This document shows, one piece after another, positions 25,001-35,500 of a stretch of DNA of 64,000 bases. Position 1 is the stretch's first letter; each line of letters opens with the position of its first letter. The stretch covers positions 124,001 through 188,000 of the forward strand of contig NZ_QZWF01000010.1 in the NCBI RefSeq assembly GCF_004187715.1, in the 5' to 3' direction. Below the pieces are notes generated by a model. That model was given only the letters and a program-made list of their open reading frames with translations. It ran no database searches and was not told where the DNA came from. Both the position numbers and the translations under genes were made by a program. This stretch comes from Streptomyces sp. F001 (GTDB lineage: Bacteria; Actinomycetota; Actinomycetes; Streptomycetales; Streptomycetaceae).

Positions 25001-28000
25001 GCGATGGACCCGCAGCAGCGGCTGCTGCTGCAGACGTCCTGGGAGGCCTTCGAGCGGGCAGGTATCGACCCGACCTCCCTGCGCGGCAGCAGGACGGGCG
25101 TGTTCGCCGGACTCATGGCGATGGAGTACGGGCCGCCGCTGCACGAGCCCATCGAGGGCATGGACGGTTTCCGCATGCTCGGCAACTCGTCGAGCGTCGC
25201 GTCCGGTCGGATCTCGTATCTGCTGGGGTTGGAAGGTCCGGCGATGACGGTGGACACGGCGTGTTCGTCGTCGTTGGTGGCGTTGCATCTGGCGGCGCAG
25301 GCGTTGCGCAACGGGGAGTGCTCGCTTGCGCTGGCCGGTGGTGTGACGGTGATGTCGACGCCGACGACGTTCGTGGAGTTCTCGCGGCAGCGGGCGATGT
25401 CTCCGGACGGTCGGTGCAAGGCGTTCTCCGATGACGCGGACGGTGCGGGGTGGGCCGAGGGTGTGGGTCTGCTGGTGGTGGAGCGGTTGTCGGACGCCGA
25501 GCGGCACGGTCATCCGGTGCTGGCGGTCGTCCGTGGTTCCGCCGTCAACCAGGACGGCGGCAGCAACGGGCTGACCGCGCCGAACGGTCCGTCGCAGCAG
25601 CGGGTGATCCGGGATGCGCTGGCCAGTGCCCGGTTGAGTGCGGCGGACGTGGATGTGGTCGAGGCGCACGGCACCGGCACCGCGCTGGGGGACCCGATCG
25701 AGGCGCAGGCGCTGCTGGCGACCTACGGCCAACACCGCTCGGAGGACTGGCCGTTGTGGCTGGGCAGTGTGAAGTCGAACCTCGGGCACACGCAGGCCGC
25801 GGCCGGTGTCGCCGGTGTCATCAAGATGGTGCAGGCGATGCGGCACGGTGTGCTGCCCCGCACCCTGCACGCCGAGGTGCCCTCCCACCACGTCGACTGG
25901 ACCGCCGGCCAGGTCCGCCTGCTGACGTCCGAGGAGGAGTGGCCCGAGCTGGACCGGCCGCGCCGCTCTGCCGTGTCGTCGTTCGGGATCAGTGGGACGA
26001 ACGCGCACGTCATCCTGGAGGCGCCGCCCGAGGAGTCCGCGACCGGCGACGAGGTGCCTCAGGCGCCGGTCGTCCCCTGGGTGCTGTCCGCGCGGACCTC
26101 CGAGGGCGTGCGGCGGCAGGCCGCCCGGCTGCTGGCGCGGGTCGGCGAGGACGAGGGCATCGACCCGCGGGACATCGGGTTCACGCTGGCGACCGGCCGG
26201 GCGCTGATGGAGCACCGGGCCGTCGTCCTCGGCGCCGACCGGGACGAACTGGCCGGCGGGCTGGCTGCTCTTGCCCGTGGCGAGGAGTCGCCCAGCACTG
26301 TCGTCGGGACGGCCCGCGACACCGGGGCGGGCGGGCCGGCGCTGGTGTTCTCCGGTCAGGGATCGCAGCGGGCCGGCATGGGCAGGGAGCTGTACGAGCG
26401 GTACCCGGTGTTCGCCCAGGCCTTCGACACCGTGTGCGCCGCCGTGGACGCGCATCTCGACGGCTACACCGAACACCGGCTGAAGGACGTCGTGTTCGCG
26501 CCCGCCGACACGCCGACGGCTCGGCTGCTCGACCAGAGCATGTACACGCAGACCGGCCTGTTCGCGCTGGAGGTCGCGCTGCTGGAGCTGCTGCGGGACT
26601 GGGGCGTGACCCCCGCCTACGTCATGGGCCACTCGCTGGGCGAGATCACCGCCGCGCACGCGGCCGGCGTGCTCTCGCTGGGCGACGCCTGCGCCCTCGT
26701 CGCGGCCCGTGGCCGCCTGATGCAGGCCATGCCGGCGGGCGGCGCGATGGTCGCGGTCGCCGTCGACGAGGAGACCGTCCGGGCGTACATCGAGCGGGCG
26801 GGACTGGCGGACTCGGTCGGGATCGCGGCCGTCAACGGGCCGCAGGCCGTGGTCGTGTCCGGCGACGAGGCGGCCGCGGTCGCCGTCGCCGACCACTTCC
26901 GGGCGGCCGGGCACCGGGTGCGGCGGCTGTCGGTCTCGCACGCCTTCCACTCCCACCACATGGACGGAATGCTCGCCGAGTTCGCGGACGTGCTGGCCGG
27001 GCTGTCGTTCCGGCCGCCGCGGATCCCGCTCGTGTCCAACGTGACCGGTGGTCCGGCCGACCCCGAGCTGCTGTGCACCCCGCAGTACTGGGTGGACCAC
27101 GTCCGCGGGGCCGTACGCTTCGCCGACGGCGTCCGCTGCCTGGCCGAACAGGGCGTCACCGCCTACCTCGAGCTCGGACCGGACGCCGTACTCACCTCGA
27201 TGGTGCACGCGGCGCTCGACTCCCTGGACTCCCAGGACGGCGTCGTCGCCGTGGCCGCGCTGCAGCACGGTCAGCCGGAGGCGCTCGCCCTTGCACGGTC
27301 GCTCGCCCAGCCGTTCGTGGCGGGCGCCACGATGGCCTGGGAGCGGCTGCTGCCCGGCGGACGCCGGGTCGAACTGCCGGGCTACCCGTTTGCGGGGCAG
27401 CGCTACTGGCAGGACGCCACCGAGTCGCCGGCCGGCATCCGGGCGGCCGGTCTGAACGCCACCCACCACCCGCTGCTGGCCGCCGCCGTCTTCCTGGCCG
27501 ACGGACAGGCGGTGCTCACCGGCCGTGTGCTGCCGGGCTCCCACCCCTGGCTCGCCGACCACGCGGTGAACGGCGACGTGCTGCTGCCCGGCACCGCCTT
27601 CCTCGAACTGGCGCTGCACGCCGGCGACGAGGTCGGCTGCCCGCACGTCGAGGAACTGACGCTGGAGACACCCCTGGTGCTGCCGGCCGACAGCGCTGTC
27701 TACCTCCAGGTCGTCGTCGGCGCGCCGGACGACACCGGCCGTCGATCCGTCACCGTCCACTCGTCGGCCTCGCCCACGGACACCGCCGACGAGCAGCCGC
27801 CCGTCCGGCATGCGACCGGCGTCCTGTCCACGGCGTCCACCACGCCGGACGACCCGTGGCCGTGGCCGCCCGCCGACGCCCGGCCGGTGCCCCTGGACGG
27901 CCTCTACGACGGCCTGGCCGAACGCGGTTACGGCTACGGCCCGGCGTTCCAGGGGCTGCGCGCGGCCTGGCGAACGGACCGTGAGCTGTACGCGGAGGTC

Positions 28001-30133
28001 GACCTGCCCGTCGAGCCGGGCACGTACGGCATCCATCCCGCCCTGCTCGACGCCGCCCTGCACTCCCTCACCCTCGGCGTTCCCTCCGTGTCCTTCGGGG
28101 ACGCCGGGGACGCAGCCCGGCCGCTGCTGCCGTTCTCCTGGGCCGGCGTGACACTTCAGGCCTCCCGCGCGCCCGCGGTCCGGGTCCGGCTGACCGGCAC
28201 CGGCGAGGGCGCGGTGTCGCTGACCGCCGTCGACGCGGCCGGCCGGGCCGTCATCACCGTGGACTCGCTGATGCTGCGGCCGCTGTCCGCGACTGGCACG
28301 CAGCACCGGGACACCGGACTGCACCTGCGCTGGCGGCCCGTGCCGACGCCGACCGAGCCGGGTGCGGTAGACACGTCGGCGGTCACCGTCGCCCATGTCG
28401 AACCGGGCGGCGATCTGCGCGCCCGGCTCGCCGAAGTCCTGGAGCTCACCCAGCGGTTCCTCGCCGAGACCGCGGACGACGATGCCCGACTCGCCGTGGT
28501 CACCCGGGGTGCGCTGGCGGAACACCCCGACCCGGTCACCGCCGCCGTATGGGGCCTGCTGCGCTCGGCACAGGCCGAACACCCGGGCCGGCTGCTGCTC
28601 GTCGACGTGGACGAGTGGTCGCCCGACGCCCTCGACACGGCCCTCGCCTCGGACGAACCGCAGGTCGCCGTCCGCGCCGGGCAGGCCCTCGCACCCCGCC
28701 TCGCCCGCTCCGCGCCGGACACGCTGAACGTGCCGGACACGGCAATCCCGCGCCCGCTCGACCCGGACGGCACCGTGCTCGTCACCGGCGCGAGCGGCAC
28801 CCTGGGACAGCTCGTGCTGCGGCGGCTGGTCTCCGACCACGGCGTCCGCCATGTGCTGCTGCTCAGCCGCAGCGGCGCCGAGGCACCGGCCGACGTGATC
28901 ACGGACGGCGTACGTGTGGAGTCCGTCGCCTGCGACGTGGCGGACCGGGAACAGCTCGCCCGGGCGCTGGCCCGCATCCCCGCCGAGCATCCGCTGACCG
29001 CGGTGGTGCACACGGCCGGTGTCCTCGACGACGGCGTCCTGGAGTCGATGACGCCCGAGCGGCTGGACTCCGTCCTGCGGCCCAAGGCGGACGCGGTGCG
29101 CCACCTGCACGAGCTGACCGCGGACGCCGACCTGGCGGCCTTCGTGGTGTTCTCCTCGGCCGCCGGCGTGCTCGGCTCGCCCGGCCAGGCCAACTACGCC
29201 GCGGCCAACGCCTACCTCGACGCCTTCGCCGCCCACCGGCACGCCGCCGGACTCCCGGCCGTCTCCCTCGCCTGGGGGATGTGGACACAGACCAGCACGA
29301 TGACCGCCGGCCTGGGCACCGCCGACCGCAGCCGCATCGCCCGTACGGGACTGCTGCCGACCTCCACCGAGGAGGGCCTGGCGGCCTTCGACCGGGCGCT
29401 CACCGGCGCCTGTCCGGTCGTCGTCCCCGTGCGGGTCGACACGGCCGCCCTGCGCCCGGACACCGCCCCGCCGCTCCTGCGGGACCTGGTGCCCGCCCGG
29501 AACCGGCGGACCACGGCCGACGCCAGGACGGCAGCAGCAGCTCAGAGGTCCGAGGAAACCCTGGAGAGCAGGCTGCAGGCACTGCCCGCCGAACAGCGCC
29601 GCGAACTGCTGCTCGACCTGGTGCTGACCGACGTCGCCCTGGTCCTCGGACACGGCGACCCGCGCAGCCTCTCCGCCGACCAGGCCTTCCGCGACCTGGG
29701 CTTCGACTCACTGACCGCCGTGGAACTGCGCAACCGCATCAACCAGCGCACCGGACTGAAACTGACCGCCACCGCGGTCTTCGACCACCCCAGCCCGCAC
29801 GCCCTGGTCGACCATCTGCTCGACCGTCTCACCCCGGCACCCGCCGAGACACAGAACACCGGCGAGCCGACCTACGAACAGGTGATGGCCGACCTGGCCC
29901 GGGTCAGGAACCACCTGGCCGCACTGGAACTCACCAGTGCCCAGCGCGCCGCGCTGGCGGCGACGTTCCGCGGTCTGGCGCAGCCGTGGACGAACGGCGA
30001 GCCCGTGGCGGTGGCCGCGGACCCCGCGCCGAGCGGCCTCGAATCCGCGAGCGCCGACGAGGTCCTGGACTTCGTCACCAACAGCCTCGGCATCTCCATC
30101 TCCGGCAACGAATCGCCCACGGACCTGAGTTGA
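21512..30133 (+). CDS. type I PKS-A, segment 3: rest of module 2 and all of module 3
   Basis: Final PKS-A segment; its true frame starts near 21565 (GEIAAACVAGG). Module 2 AT ends with VDYASHS, so methylmalonyl-CoA is predicted. Module 2 DH (about 22360-23150) has HAVFGTVLLP and DAALH, KR (23610-24240) has LDD and GNYAAAN, ACP has MGFDSL. Module 3 (24740-29830) has a KS with DTACSSS. Its AT is clearly different, with GHSLGE and SHAFHSH, indicating malonyl-CoA. DH has HAVNGDVLLP and DAALH, KR has LDD and GQANYAAAN, ACP has LGFDSL. The C terminus carries a coiled-coil and SADEVLDFVTNSLG docking helix that should bind the N-terminal helix of PKS-B. The stop codon is 10 bases before PKS-B. Confidence 0.85.
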   Translation: MAVGGGAAVCGGGAFAGEIAAACVAGGLSLEDAARVVALRSRAIVRLAGRGGMVSVLAPLERVTGRLTDGLQVAVVNGPEQVVVSGGPGELDAFVVSCEAEGVQVRRIAVDYASHSPQVEDLREELLDVLSGIEPKSGQVPLFSTVSGEVIDTAVMDAEYWFTNLRETVRFDTAVQNLLEAGHRVFVEASPHPVLAGAVSQIAEDSQVTDVTAVGTLRRGEGGQARLLQSAAEVFVAGVDVDWSPWLQGGRLVDLPTYAFQRRRHWLPAGRSVVDAAGLGLNSADHPLLGAAVRLAGTDDVVLTGRVSRATHPWLEDHAVFGTVLLPGTAFVEMALRAADEVGCGVLEELTLERPLLLSEDALVAVQVSVGAPDASGRRSVAVHSRAQDAEAEWVRHAVGVVAAGTIASAERLDGVWPPAGGQPVDVSEAYERLAGLGYGYGPAFQGLRGLWQDGEELFAEVQLPDGADAFGIHPALLDAALHPLPSGDLKVPFSWNGVRLHSVGASVLRVRLSPRADGAVRVAAFDGAGLPVVTVDELRLQPMAQEQLGATATDPLFEVRWVGIPAPDGSSGVPADVVVESVEPGGDVRVRVAEVLEFTQRFLAESADADARLVVVTRGDVTGTPDPATAAVWGLLRSAQAEHPGRFVIVDMTGSEDTKVVVGSALASNEPQLAWTNGQLHAPRLGAVALDTKTPRDWNPDGTVLVTGAGGALGQLVARHLVVEYGVRHLLLVGRRGGVGSEDLVAELRASGASVTFAACDVADRESLVSALAQVPEEHPLTAVIHAAGVLDDGVVTALTPERVDTVMRPKVDGARLLDELTRGADLAAFVLFSSAAGVLGTAGQGNYAAANAFLDALAGARRAEGLAATSMAWGLWTSDSALTARLDDTDLARLSRVGLAPMSPAQGLALFDAALAADRATVVPARFDLPALRNRAAQDNLPALFTSLVRAPARRAAAALGAEDGASWVARMAALEETDRESALLDLVATQISLVLGHGDAASVEPSRAFRDMGFDSLTGLELRQRLQSATGLRLPSTLVFDYPTLTALVDFLAEQIDGTVTGPATPVPLATDTDDDPIVIVGMACRYPGGIESPQQLWQATLDGVDAVGEFPTDRGWDVEGIYDPDPGRAGKTYTRRGGFLHDAAVFEPEFFGISPREAAAMDPQQRLLLQTSWEAFERAGIDPTSLRGSRTGVFAGLMAMEYGPPLHEPIEGMDGFRMLGNSSSVASGRISYLLGLEGPAMTVDTACSSSLVALHLAAQALRNGECSLALAGGVTVMSTPTTFVEFSRQRAMSPDGRCKAFSDDADGAGWAEGVGLLVVERLSDAERHGHPVLAVVRGSAVNQDGGSNGLTAPNGPSQQRVIRDALASARLSAADVDVVEAHGTGTALGDPIEAQALLATYGQHRSEDWPLWLGSVKSNLGHTQAAAGVAGVIKMVQAMRHGVLPRTLHAEVPSHHVDWTAGQVRLLTSEEEWPELDRPRRSAVSSFGISGTNAHVILEAPPEESATGDEVPQAPVVPWVLSARTSEGVRRQAARLLARVGEDEGIDPRDIGFTLATGRALMEHRAVVLGADRDELAGGLAALARGEESPSTVVGTARDTGAGGPALVFSGQGSQRAGMGRELYERYPVFAQAFDTVCAAVDAHLDGYTEHRLKDVVFAPADTPTARLLDQSMYTQTGLFALEVALLELLRDWGVTPAYVMGHSLGEITAAHAAGVLSLGDACALVAARGRLMQAMPAGGAMVAVAVDEETVRAYIERAGLADSVGIAAVNGPQAVVVSGDEAAAVAVADHFRAAGHRVRRLSVSHAFHSHHMDGMLAEFADVLAGLSFRPPRIPLVSNVTGGPADPELLCTPQYWVDHVRGAVRFADGVRCLAEQGVTAYLELGPDAVLTSMVHAALDSLDSQDGVVAVAALQHGQPEALALARSLAQPFVAGATMAWERLLPGGRRVELPGYPFAGQRYWQDATESPAGIRAAGLNATHHPLLAAAVFLADGQAVLTGRVLPGSHPWLADHAVNGDVLLPGTAFLELALHAGDEVGCPHVEELTLETPLVLPADSAVYLQVVVGAPDDTGRRSVTVHSSASPTDTADEQPPVRHATGVLSTASTTPDDPWPWPPADARPVPLDGLYDGLAERGYGYGPAFQGLRAAWRTDRELYAEVDLPVEPGTYGIHPALLDAALHSLTLGVPSVSFGDAGDAARPLLPFSWAGVTLQASRAPAVRVRLTGTGEGAVSLTAVDAAGRAVITVDSLMLRPLSATGTQHRDTGLHLRWRPVPTPTEPGAVDTSAVTVAHVEPGGDLRARLAEVLELTQRFLAETADDDARLAVVTRGALAEHPDPVTAAVWGLLRSAQAEHPGRLLLVDVDEWSPDALDTALASDEPQVAVRAGQALAPRLARSAPDTLNVPDTAIPRPLDPDGTVLVTGASGTLGQLVLRRLVSDHGVRHVLLLSRSGAEAPADVITDGVRVESVACDVADREQLARALARIPAEHPLTAVVHTAGVLDDGVLESMTPERLDSVLRPKADAVRHLHELTADADLAAFVVFSSAAGVLGSPGQANYAAANAYLDAFAAHRHAAGLPAVSLAWGMWTQTSTMTAGLGTADRSRIARTGLLPTSTEEGLAAFDRALTGACPVVVPVRVDTAALRPDTAPPLLRDLVPARNRRTTADARTAAAAQRSEETLESRLQALPAEQRRELLLDLVLTDVALVLGHGDPRSLSADQAFRDLGFDSLTAVELRNRINQRTGLKLTATAVFDHPSPHALVDHLLDRLTPAPAETQNTGEPTYEQVMADLARVRNHLAALELTSAQRAALAATFRGLAQPWTNGEPVAVAADPAPSGLESASADEVLDFVTNSLGISISGNESPTDLS
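25208..25875 (+). repeat. KS repeat, copy in module 3
   Basis: Partner of 20163-20830. The main differences are a few substitutions such as the one changing RPEDRPLW to RSEDWPLW. Confidence 0.75.
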
Positions 30134-30143
30134 GAGTGAGTTC

Positions 30144-32003
30144 ATGCCCACCGAAGAAGAACTGCTGAAGTACCTCAAGGCCGTATCCGAGGAACTGCAC
30201 ACCACCCGCGGCCGCCTGCAGACTCTCGAAGGCCGGCGCACCGAGCCCGTGGCGATCGTCGGAATGAGCTGCCGGCTGCCCGGCGGCGTCACCTCGCCCG
30301 ACCACCTCTGGGACATGGTCGTCAAGGGCGAGGACGCCATCGGCGAGTTCCCCGCCGACCGCGGCTGGGACGTCGACGCCCTGTACGACCCGGAGCCCGG
30401 AAACCCCGGCAAGACCTACACCCGCTCCGGCGGATTCCTGTACGACGCCGCGGACTTCGACCCGGCGTTCTTCGGGATCGCCCCGCGCGAGGCGCTGGTG
30501 ATGGACCCGCAGCAGCGACTGATGCTGGAGGCCTCCTGGCAGGCTCTGGAGAGCGCGGGCATCAACCCGCACACCCTCAAGGGCACCCGCACCGGCGTCT
30601 TCGCCGGTTCCTTCCACCACGACTACGACACCGGCGGCGGCAGCGTCGGCAGCCTCGTCTCCGGCCGGGTCGCCTACACCCTGGGCCTCCAGGGCCCCGC
30701 CGTCACCGTCGACACCGCCTGCTCGTCCTCGCTGGTGGCCCTGCACCAGGCGGTACAGGCCCTGCGCAACGGCGAGTGCACCCTCGCCCTGGCCGGCGGC
30801 GTGACCGTGCTGTCGACCCCCGGCGTCTTCGTCGAGTTCTCCCGCCAGCGCGGCCTCGCCCCCGACGGCCGTTGCAAGTCCTACGCCACCGCCGCCGACG
30901 GCACCGGCTGGGGCGAGGGCGTTGGCATGCTCGTCCTGGAGCGCCTCTCGGACGCCGAACGGCTCGGTCACCGGATCCTCGCCGTCGTACGCGGTTCCGC
31001 GATCAACCAGGACGGTGCCTCCAACGGCCAGACCGCGCCCAACGGACCCGCACAACAGCGCGTGATCCAGGATGCGTTGGCCAGCGCACGGCTGACCACC
31101 GCCGACGTGGACGTGGTCGAGGGACACGGTACGGGGACGACGCTCGGCGACCCGATCGAGGCGCAGGCGCTGCTGGCGACGTACGGTCAGGACCGCCCGG
31201 AGGACCGGCCGTTGTGGCTCGGCAGCGTCAAGTCCAACATCGGGCACACCCAGGCCGCCGCGGGTGTCGCGGGCATCATCAAGATGGTGCAGGCGATCCG
31301 CAACGGCGTCCTGCCCCGCACCCTGCACGTCGACGAACCGTCCCACCACGTCGACTGGGAATCCGGCGCGGTCCGCCTGCTGACCGAGAACCGCCCCTGG
31401 CCCGAGAACGGGCAGCCCCGCAGGGCCGGCGTGTCGTCCTTCGGCTACAGCGGGACGAACGCGCACGTGATCCTGGAGGCGCCGCCGGTTGGGGAGGAGC
31501 CGGCCGATGCGGTGGCCGGTGGTGGTGTGGTGCCGTGGGTGGTGTCGGCGCGCAGTGCGGCGGCGTTGGCGGACCAGGCGGGGCACCTGCTCGCGCAGGT
31601 CACGGACGACGCCGGGCTGGCGCCGCGGGATGTCGCCTGGTCGCTGGCGGGGCGGGCGGTGCTGGAGCACCGGGCCGTGGTGCTGGGGGGGGTGCCGAGC
31701 TCAGGGCGGGCTGGGAGTTGGCTGCTGGGCGTCCTGCGTCCGGGGTGGTCTCGGGGCGTGCTGGTTCTGGTGGTGTGGTGTTGGTGTTTCCGGGTCAGGG
31801 CTCGCAGTGGGTGGGCATGGCGCGGGAGTTGCTGGAGTTCTCGCCGGTGTTCGCGGAGCGGATGGGGGAGTGTGCGGCGGCGCTTGAGCCGTACACGGAT
31901 GGCTGGTCGTTGCTGGAGGTGGTGCGGGAGGGCGGTGAGGAGGTTCTCCGGCGGGGGATGTGGTGCAGCCGGTGTTGTTCGCGGTGATGGTGTCGCTGGC
32001 TGA
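30144..32003 (+). CDS. type I PKS-B, segment 1: docking helix, KS4 and start of AT4
   Basis: Start of PKS-B. MPTEEELLKYLKAVSEELHT is a class-1 N-terminal docking coiled coil. KS4 (30246-31480) is complete, with DTACSSS, HGTGT and NIGHTQ. The KS-AT linker follows. The frame is lost at about 31685, where GGGGGGGTGCC replaces GGGGGAGGGTGCC of module 1, followed by further missing bases up to 31715. Correct AT residues (VFPGQGSQWVG through EEVLRR) resume in a second frame until about 31955. There another base is missing and a third frame continues (VQPVLFAV, GHSQGEI, VDYASHS) until about 32362. The residues given by this frame after 31685 are therefore not real. ATG 30144 follows GAGAGTGAG and lies 10 bases after PKS-A. 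Confidence 0.75.
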   Translation: MPTEEELLKYLKAVSEELHTTRGRLQTLEGRRTEPVAIVGMSCRLPGGVTSPDHLWDMVVKGEDAIGEFPADRGWDVDALYDPEPGNPGKTYTRSGGFLYDAADFDPAFFGIAPREALVMDPQQRLMLEASWQALESAGINPHTLKGTRTGVFAGSFHHDYDTGGGSVGSLVSGRVAYTLGLQGPAVTVDTACSSSLVALHQAVQALRNGECTLALAGGVTVLSTPGVFVEFSRQRGLAPDGRCKSYATAADGTGWGEGVGMLVLERLSDAERLGHRILAVVRGSAINQDGASNGQTAPNGPAQQRVIQDALASARLTTADVDVVEGHGTGTTLGDPIEAQALLATYGQDRPEDRPLWLGSVKSNIGHTQAAAGVAGIIKMVQAIRNGVLPRTLHVDEPSHHVDWESGAVRLLTENRPWPENGQPRRAGVSSFGYSGTNAHVILEAPPVGEEPADAVAGGGVVPWVVSARSAAALADQAGHLLAQVTDDAGLAPRDVAWSLAGRAVLEHRAVVLGGVPSSGRAGSWLLGVLRPGWSRGVLVLVVWCWCFRVRARSGWAWRGSCWSSRRCSRSGWGSVRRRLSRTRMAGRCWRWCGRAVRRFSGGGCGAAGVVRGDGVAG

Positions 32004-32530
32004 GGTGTGGCGGTCGGTGGGGGTGCGGCCGTCTGCGGTGGTGGGGCATTCGCAGGGGGAGATTGCTGCGGCGTGTGTTGCGGGTGGTCTGTCGCTGGAG
32101 GATGCGGCGCGGGTGGTGGCGTTGCGCAGTCGGGCGATTGTGCGGCTGGCGGGGCGGGGCGGGATGGTGTCGGTGCTGGCTCCGCTGGAGCGGGTCACCG
32201 GCCGGCTCACCGATGGCCTGCAGGTGGCCGTGGTGAACGGGCCTGAGCAGGTGGTGGTCTCCGGCGGGCCGGGGGAGCTGGATGCGTTCGTGGCCTCGTG
32301 TGAGGCGGACGGTGTTCAGGTCCGTCGGATCGCGGTGGACTACGCCTCCCACTCCCCGCAGGTGAGGACCTGCGTGAGGAACTCTCGGACGTCCTGTCCG
32401 GCATCGAGCCCAAGTCGGGCCAGGTTCCGTTGTTCTCGACGGTGTCGGGTGAGGTGATCGACACCGCGGTGATGGATGCGGAGTACTGGTTCACCAACCT
32501 CCGCGAGACCGTCCGCTTCGACACGGCCGT
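31715..32530 (+). repeat. methylmalonyl-AT repeat, copy in module 4
   Basis: Third copy of the AT block (see 16178-16990). Compared with module 1 it lacks bases near 31955 and 32362, with more just upstream of the repeat, and has a compensated change near 32383 (CTCTCGGAC for CTCCTCGAC). Past 32530 it keeps matching module 2 to about 32580. Confidence 0.8.
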
Positions 32531-35500
32531 GCAGAACCTCCTCGAAGCCGGACACCGCGTCTTCGTCGAAGCCAGCCCGCACCCCGTCCTGCTCGGTGCC
32601 GTGACCCAGAACGCCGATCACACCCGGACCAGCGGCGTGACCGCGGTCGGGACGTTGCGGCGGGGTGAGGGCGGTCAGGCGCGGCTGTTGCAGAGTGCGG
32701 CCGAGGTGTTCGTCGCCGGTGTCGAGGTCGACTGGTCGCCGTGGGTGCAGGGCGGGCGGCTGGTGGATCTGCCGACGTACGCCTTCCAGCGGCGGCGCTA
32801 CTGGCGGCCCGCCGCCGCCACGACCGTCGATGTCGGTGCCGCCGGGCTGGGTGCCGTACGGCACCCGCTGCTCGGCGCGGCGGTCCGGCTGGCCGGCAGC
32901 GATGACGTCGTCCTCACGGGACGCGTGTCCCGCGCGACCCACCCGTGGCTGGAGGACCACGCCGTCTTCGGCACCGTTCTGCTGCCGGGAACCGCCTTCG
33001 TCGAGATGGCCCTGCGCGCCGGTGAGGAGGTCGGCTGCCCGTACGTGCGTGAACTCGCCGTGCACGCACCGCTGTCCCTTCCCGAGCACGCGGAGGTCGA
33101 CGTGCAGGTGCAGGTCGGCGCCGTGCAGGACGGCAGTCGGCCGGTGGACGTCCACTCCCGCCCGCGCCGGCCCGACGGCACCGGGGAGTGGACCCATCAC
33201 GCGAGCGCCGTCCTCACCGAGCAGGGCAGCGTGCCCACGGAGGTCACCGGGCCGCTGCACGGCACCGCGTGGCCGCCCGCCGGCGCCGAGCGGCTGGACG
33301 CCGCCGCGCACTACGACACGATGGCCGCCGCCGGCCTGGAATACGGGCCGGCGTTCCAGGGCCTGTCCGACGTGTGGCGGCTCGGCGACGAGATCCTCGC
33401 CCGGGTCACGCTGCCCGGCCGGCAGGCGGAGGAAGCGGCGACGTTCGGGCTGCACCCCGCCCTGCTCGACGCGGCACTGCAGGCGGCCGCCGTGGACGGA
33501 CTGGACGGCCGTACGCCGCTGCCCTTCTCCTTCGGCACCATCACCCTGCACACGCCCGGCGCCACCGAAGTGCGCGTCCGGGTCGCACCCGCCGGACGTG
33601 ACACCTTCACCGTGGAACTGGCCGACCCGGCCGGCACGCCGGTCGCCCGTGTCGACTCGCTACTGGTGCGCCCCGTGACGGCCGGCGACCTCACCACCCC
33701 GGAGAGCAGCACGGAGACGCTGCTGTCCGTCGAGTGGTCCGCGTACGACGGCACCGCGGACGCCGGGAGCGACGGGACCGCGCCGGAGCTGACGCTGCTG
33801 CAGGCCGCCGACCCGGGGCCGGACGCCGGGGACGTCGTGACCCGGGCGCGGGCCGTGCTGCACGAGACGCTCGACGGTCTGCAGGCGTGGCTGGCCCAGG
33901 ACCGGCCCGCCTCCGCCCGCCTCGTCGTGCTCACCCGCGGGGCCGTGCTGACCGGCGCCGAGGACGAGGGCGCTGAGGTCAACCTCGTGCACGCGCCCGT
34001 GTGGGGCCTGGTCCGGGCCGCCCGGACGGAGAACCCCGGCCGGATCGTCCTCGTCGACGTCGACTCCGGCACCTGGGACGGGCTGACGGACGTCACCGAC
34101 CTGGGAATCACCGGTGACACGCCCGAACTGGCGATCCGCCGGGGCCGGACGTACGTGCCCGTACTGCGCCGCCAGGCGACGGACCGTACCGACGGCGCAG
34201 CCGCCGCGCTGGGCACCGGCACCGTACTGATCACCGGCGGGACGAGCGGGCTGGGCGCGCAGGTGGCCCGGCATGTCGCCGGTCTCGGCGCCCGGCATCT
34301 GCTGCTGCTGTCCCGCCGTGGCCCGGACGCCGACGGGGCCGAGGCGCTGCGCGCGGAACTCGCCGCCGCCGGGACGCAGGTCAGCATCCGCGCCTGTGAC
34401 GTGGCCGACCGCGCCCAACTGGCGCAGGCGCTGCGGGACATACCCGCCGAGTATCCGCTGACCGCCGTCATCCACTCGGCCGGCGTGCTCCACGACGGCG
34501 TGATCGAGTCCATCGACGCCGAGGGGCTCGACGCCGTGCTGCGGCCGAAGATCGACGCCGCCTGGCATCTGCACGAGCTGACCGCCGGCACGGAACTCGC
34601 CGCCTTCGTGGTGTTCTCCTCCGTCTCCGGGATCCTCGGCGGAGCCGGGCAGGGCAGTTACGCCGCCGCCAACGTCTTCCTCGACGCCCTCATGCAGCAG
34701 CGCCGCCGCGGCGGGCGCCCCGGACTCTCGCTGGCCTGGGGCCTGTGGGCGGAGACCACCGGCATGACCGGGCACCTGGCCGAGGCCGACATCGAGCGGA
34801 TCAACCGCGGCGGCATCACCGTCCTCGGCACCGAACAGGGCCTGACCCTCCTCGACGCCGCACTGAGCCGGGACACGGCCGACGCGGTGCTCGTCGCGGT
34901 CGCCCTCGACCTGCCCGTCCTGCGCACCAGCGAGCCGAACCTGCTCCCGCCGCTGCTGGCCGGACTGTTCCCGCCGCGCCGCCGGGTCTTTGCGGCCCGT
35001 AGCGGGCGGCAGACCGGCGGCGCCGGGCGCGTGGCACTGGACTCCCAGGCCGACGTGGTGGAGCGGCTGCGGTACCGGTTCGCGAGCACGATGGGCTTCG
35101 ACACGGCGGAACTCGACGTCACCGCGCCGCTCGTCGGCCAGGGCCTGGACTCCGTGATGGCCATGCAGACCCGCAGCCTGATCGAGTCCGACTTCGGCCG
35201 GACCCTGCCGATCGCGCAGATGTTCAACGGCGCAAGCATCGAGAACATCGCCGACCATCTCATCGCCGGCGCGGACGACGCACAGGCCGGCACCGCGCCG
35301 GAAGCCGAAGGCGCCGGCACGGCAGAGGCCGAGAACGTACCGGAGGTCGTCCTGCACCCGGCCACGCGGGACGTCGTACGACTGCTGCGTGCGGAGCAGC
35401 ACGGCACACCGAGCGTCACCCACCACATCGGGCTCGCCGTCCGGCTCACCACCCCGACCACCCGCGACCGCCTCTCCGAGGTGATCGCCGATCTGGCCGC

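Noticed and set aside
24797..29653. 1618-codon minus-strand open frame opposite PKS modules 2-3
   Set aside because: Same shadow effect; low-complexity protein with no recognisable motif, while the plus strand has intact KS, AT, DH, KR and ACP domains.
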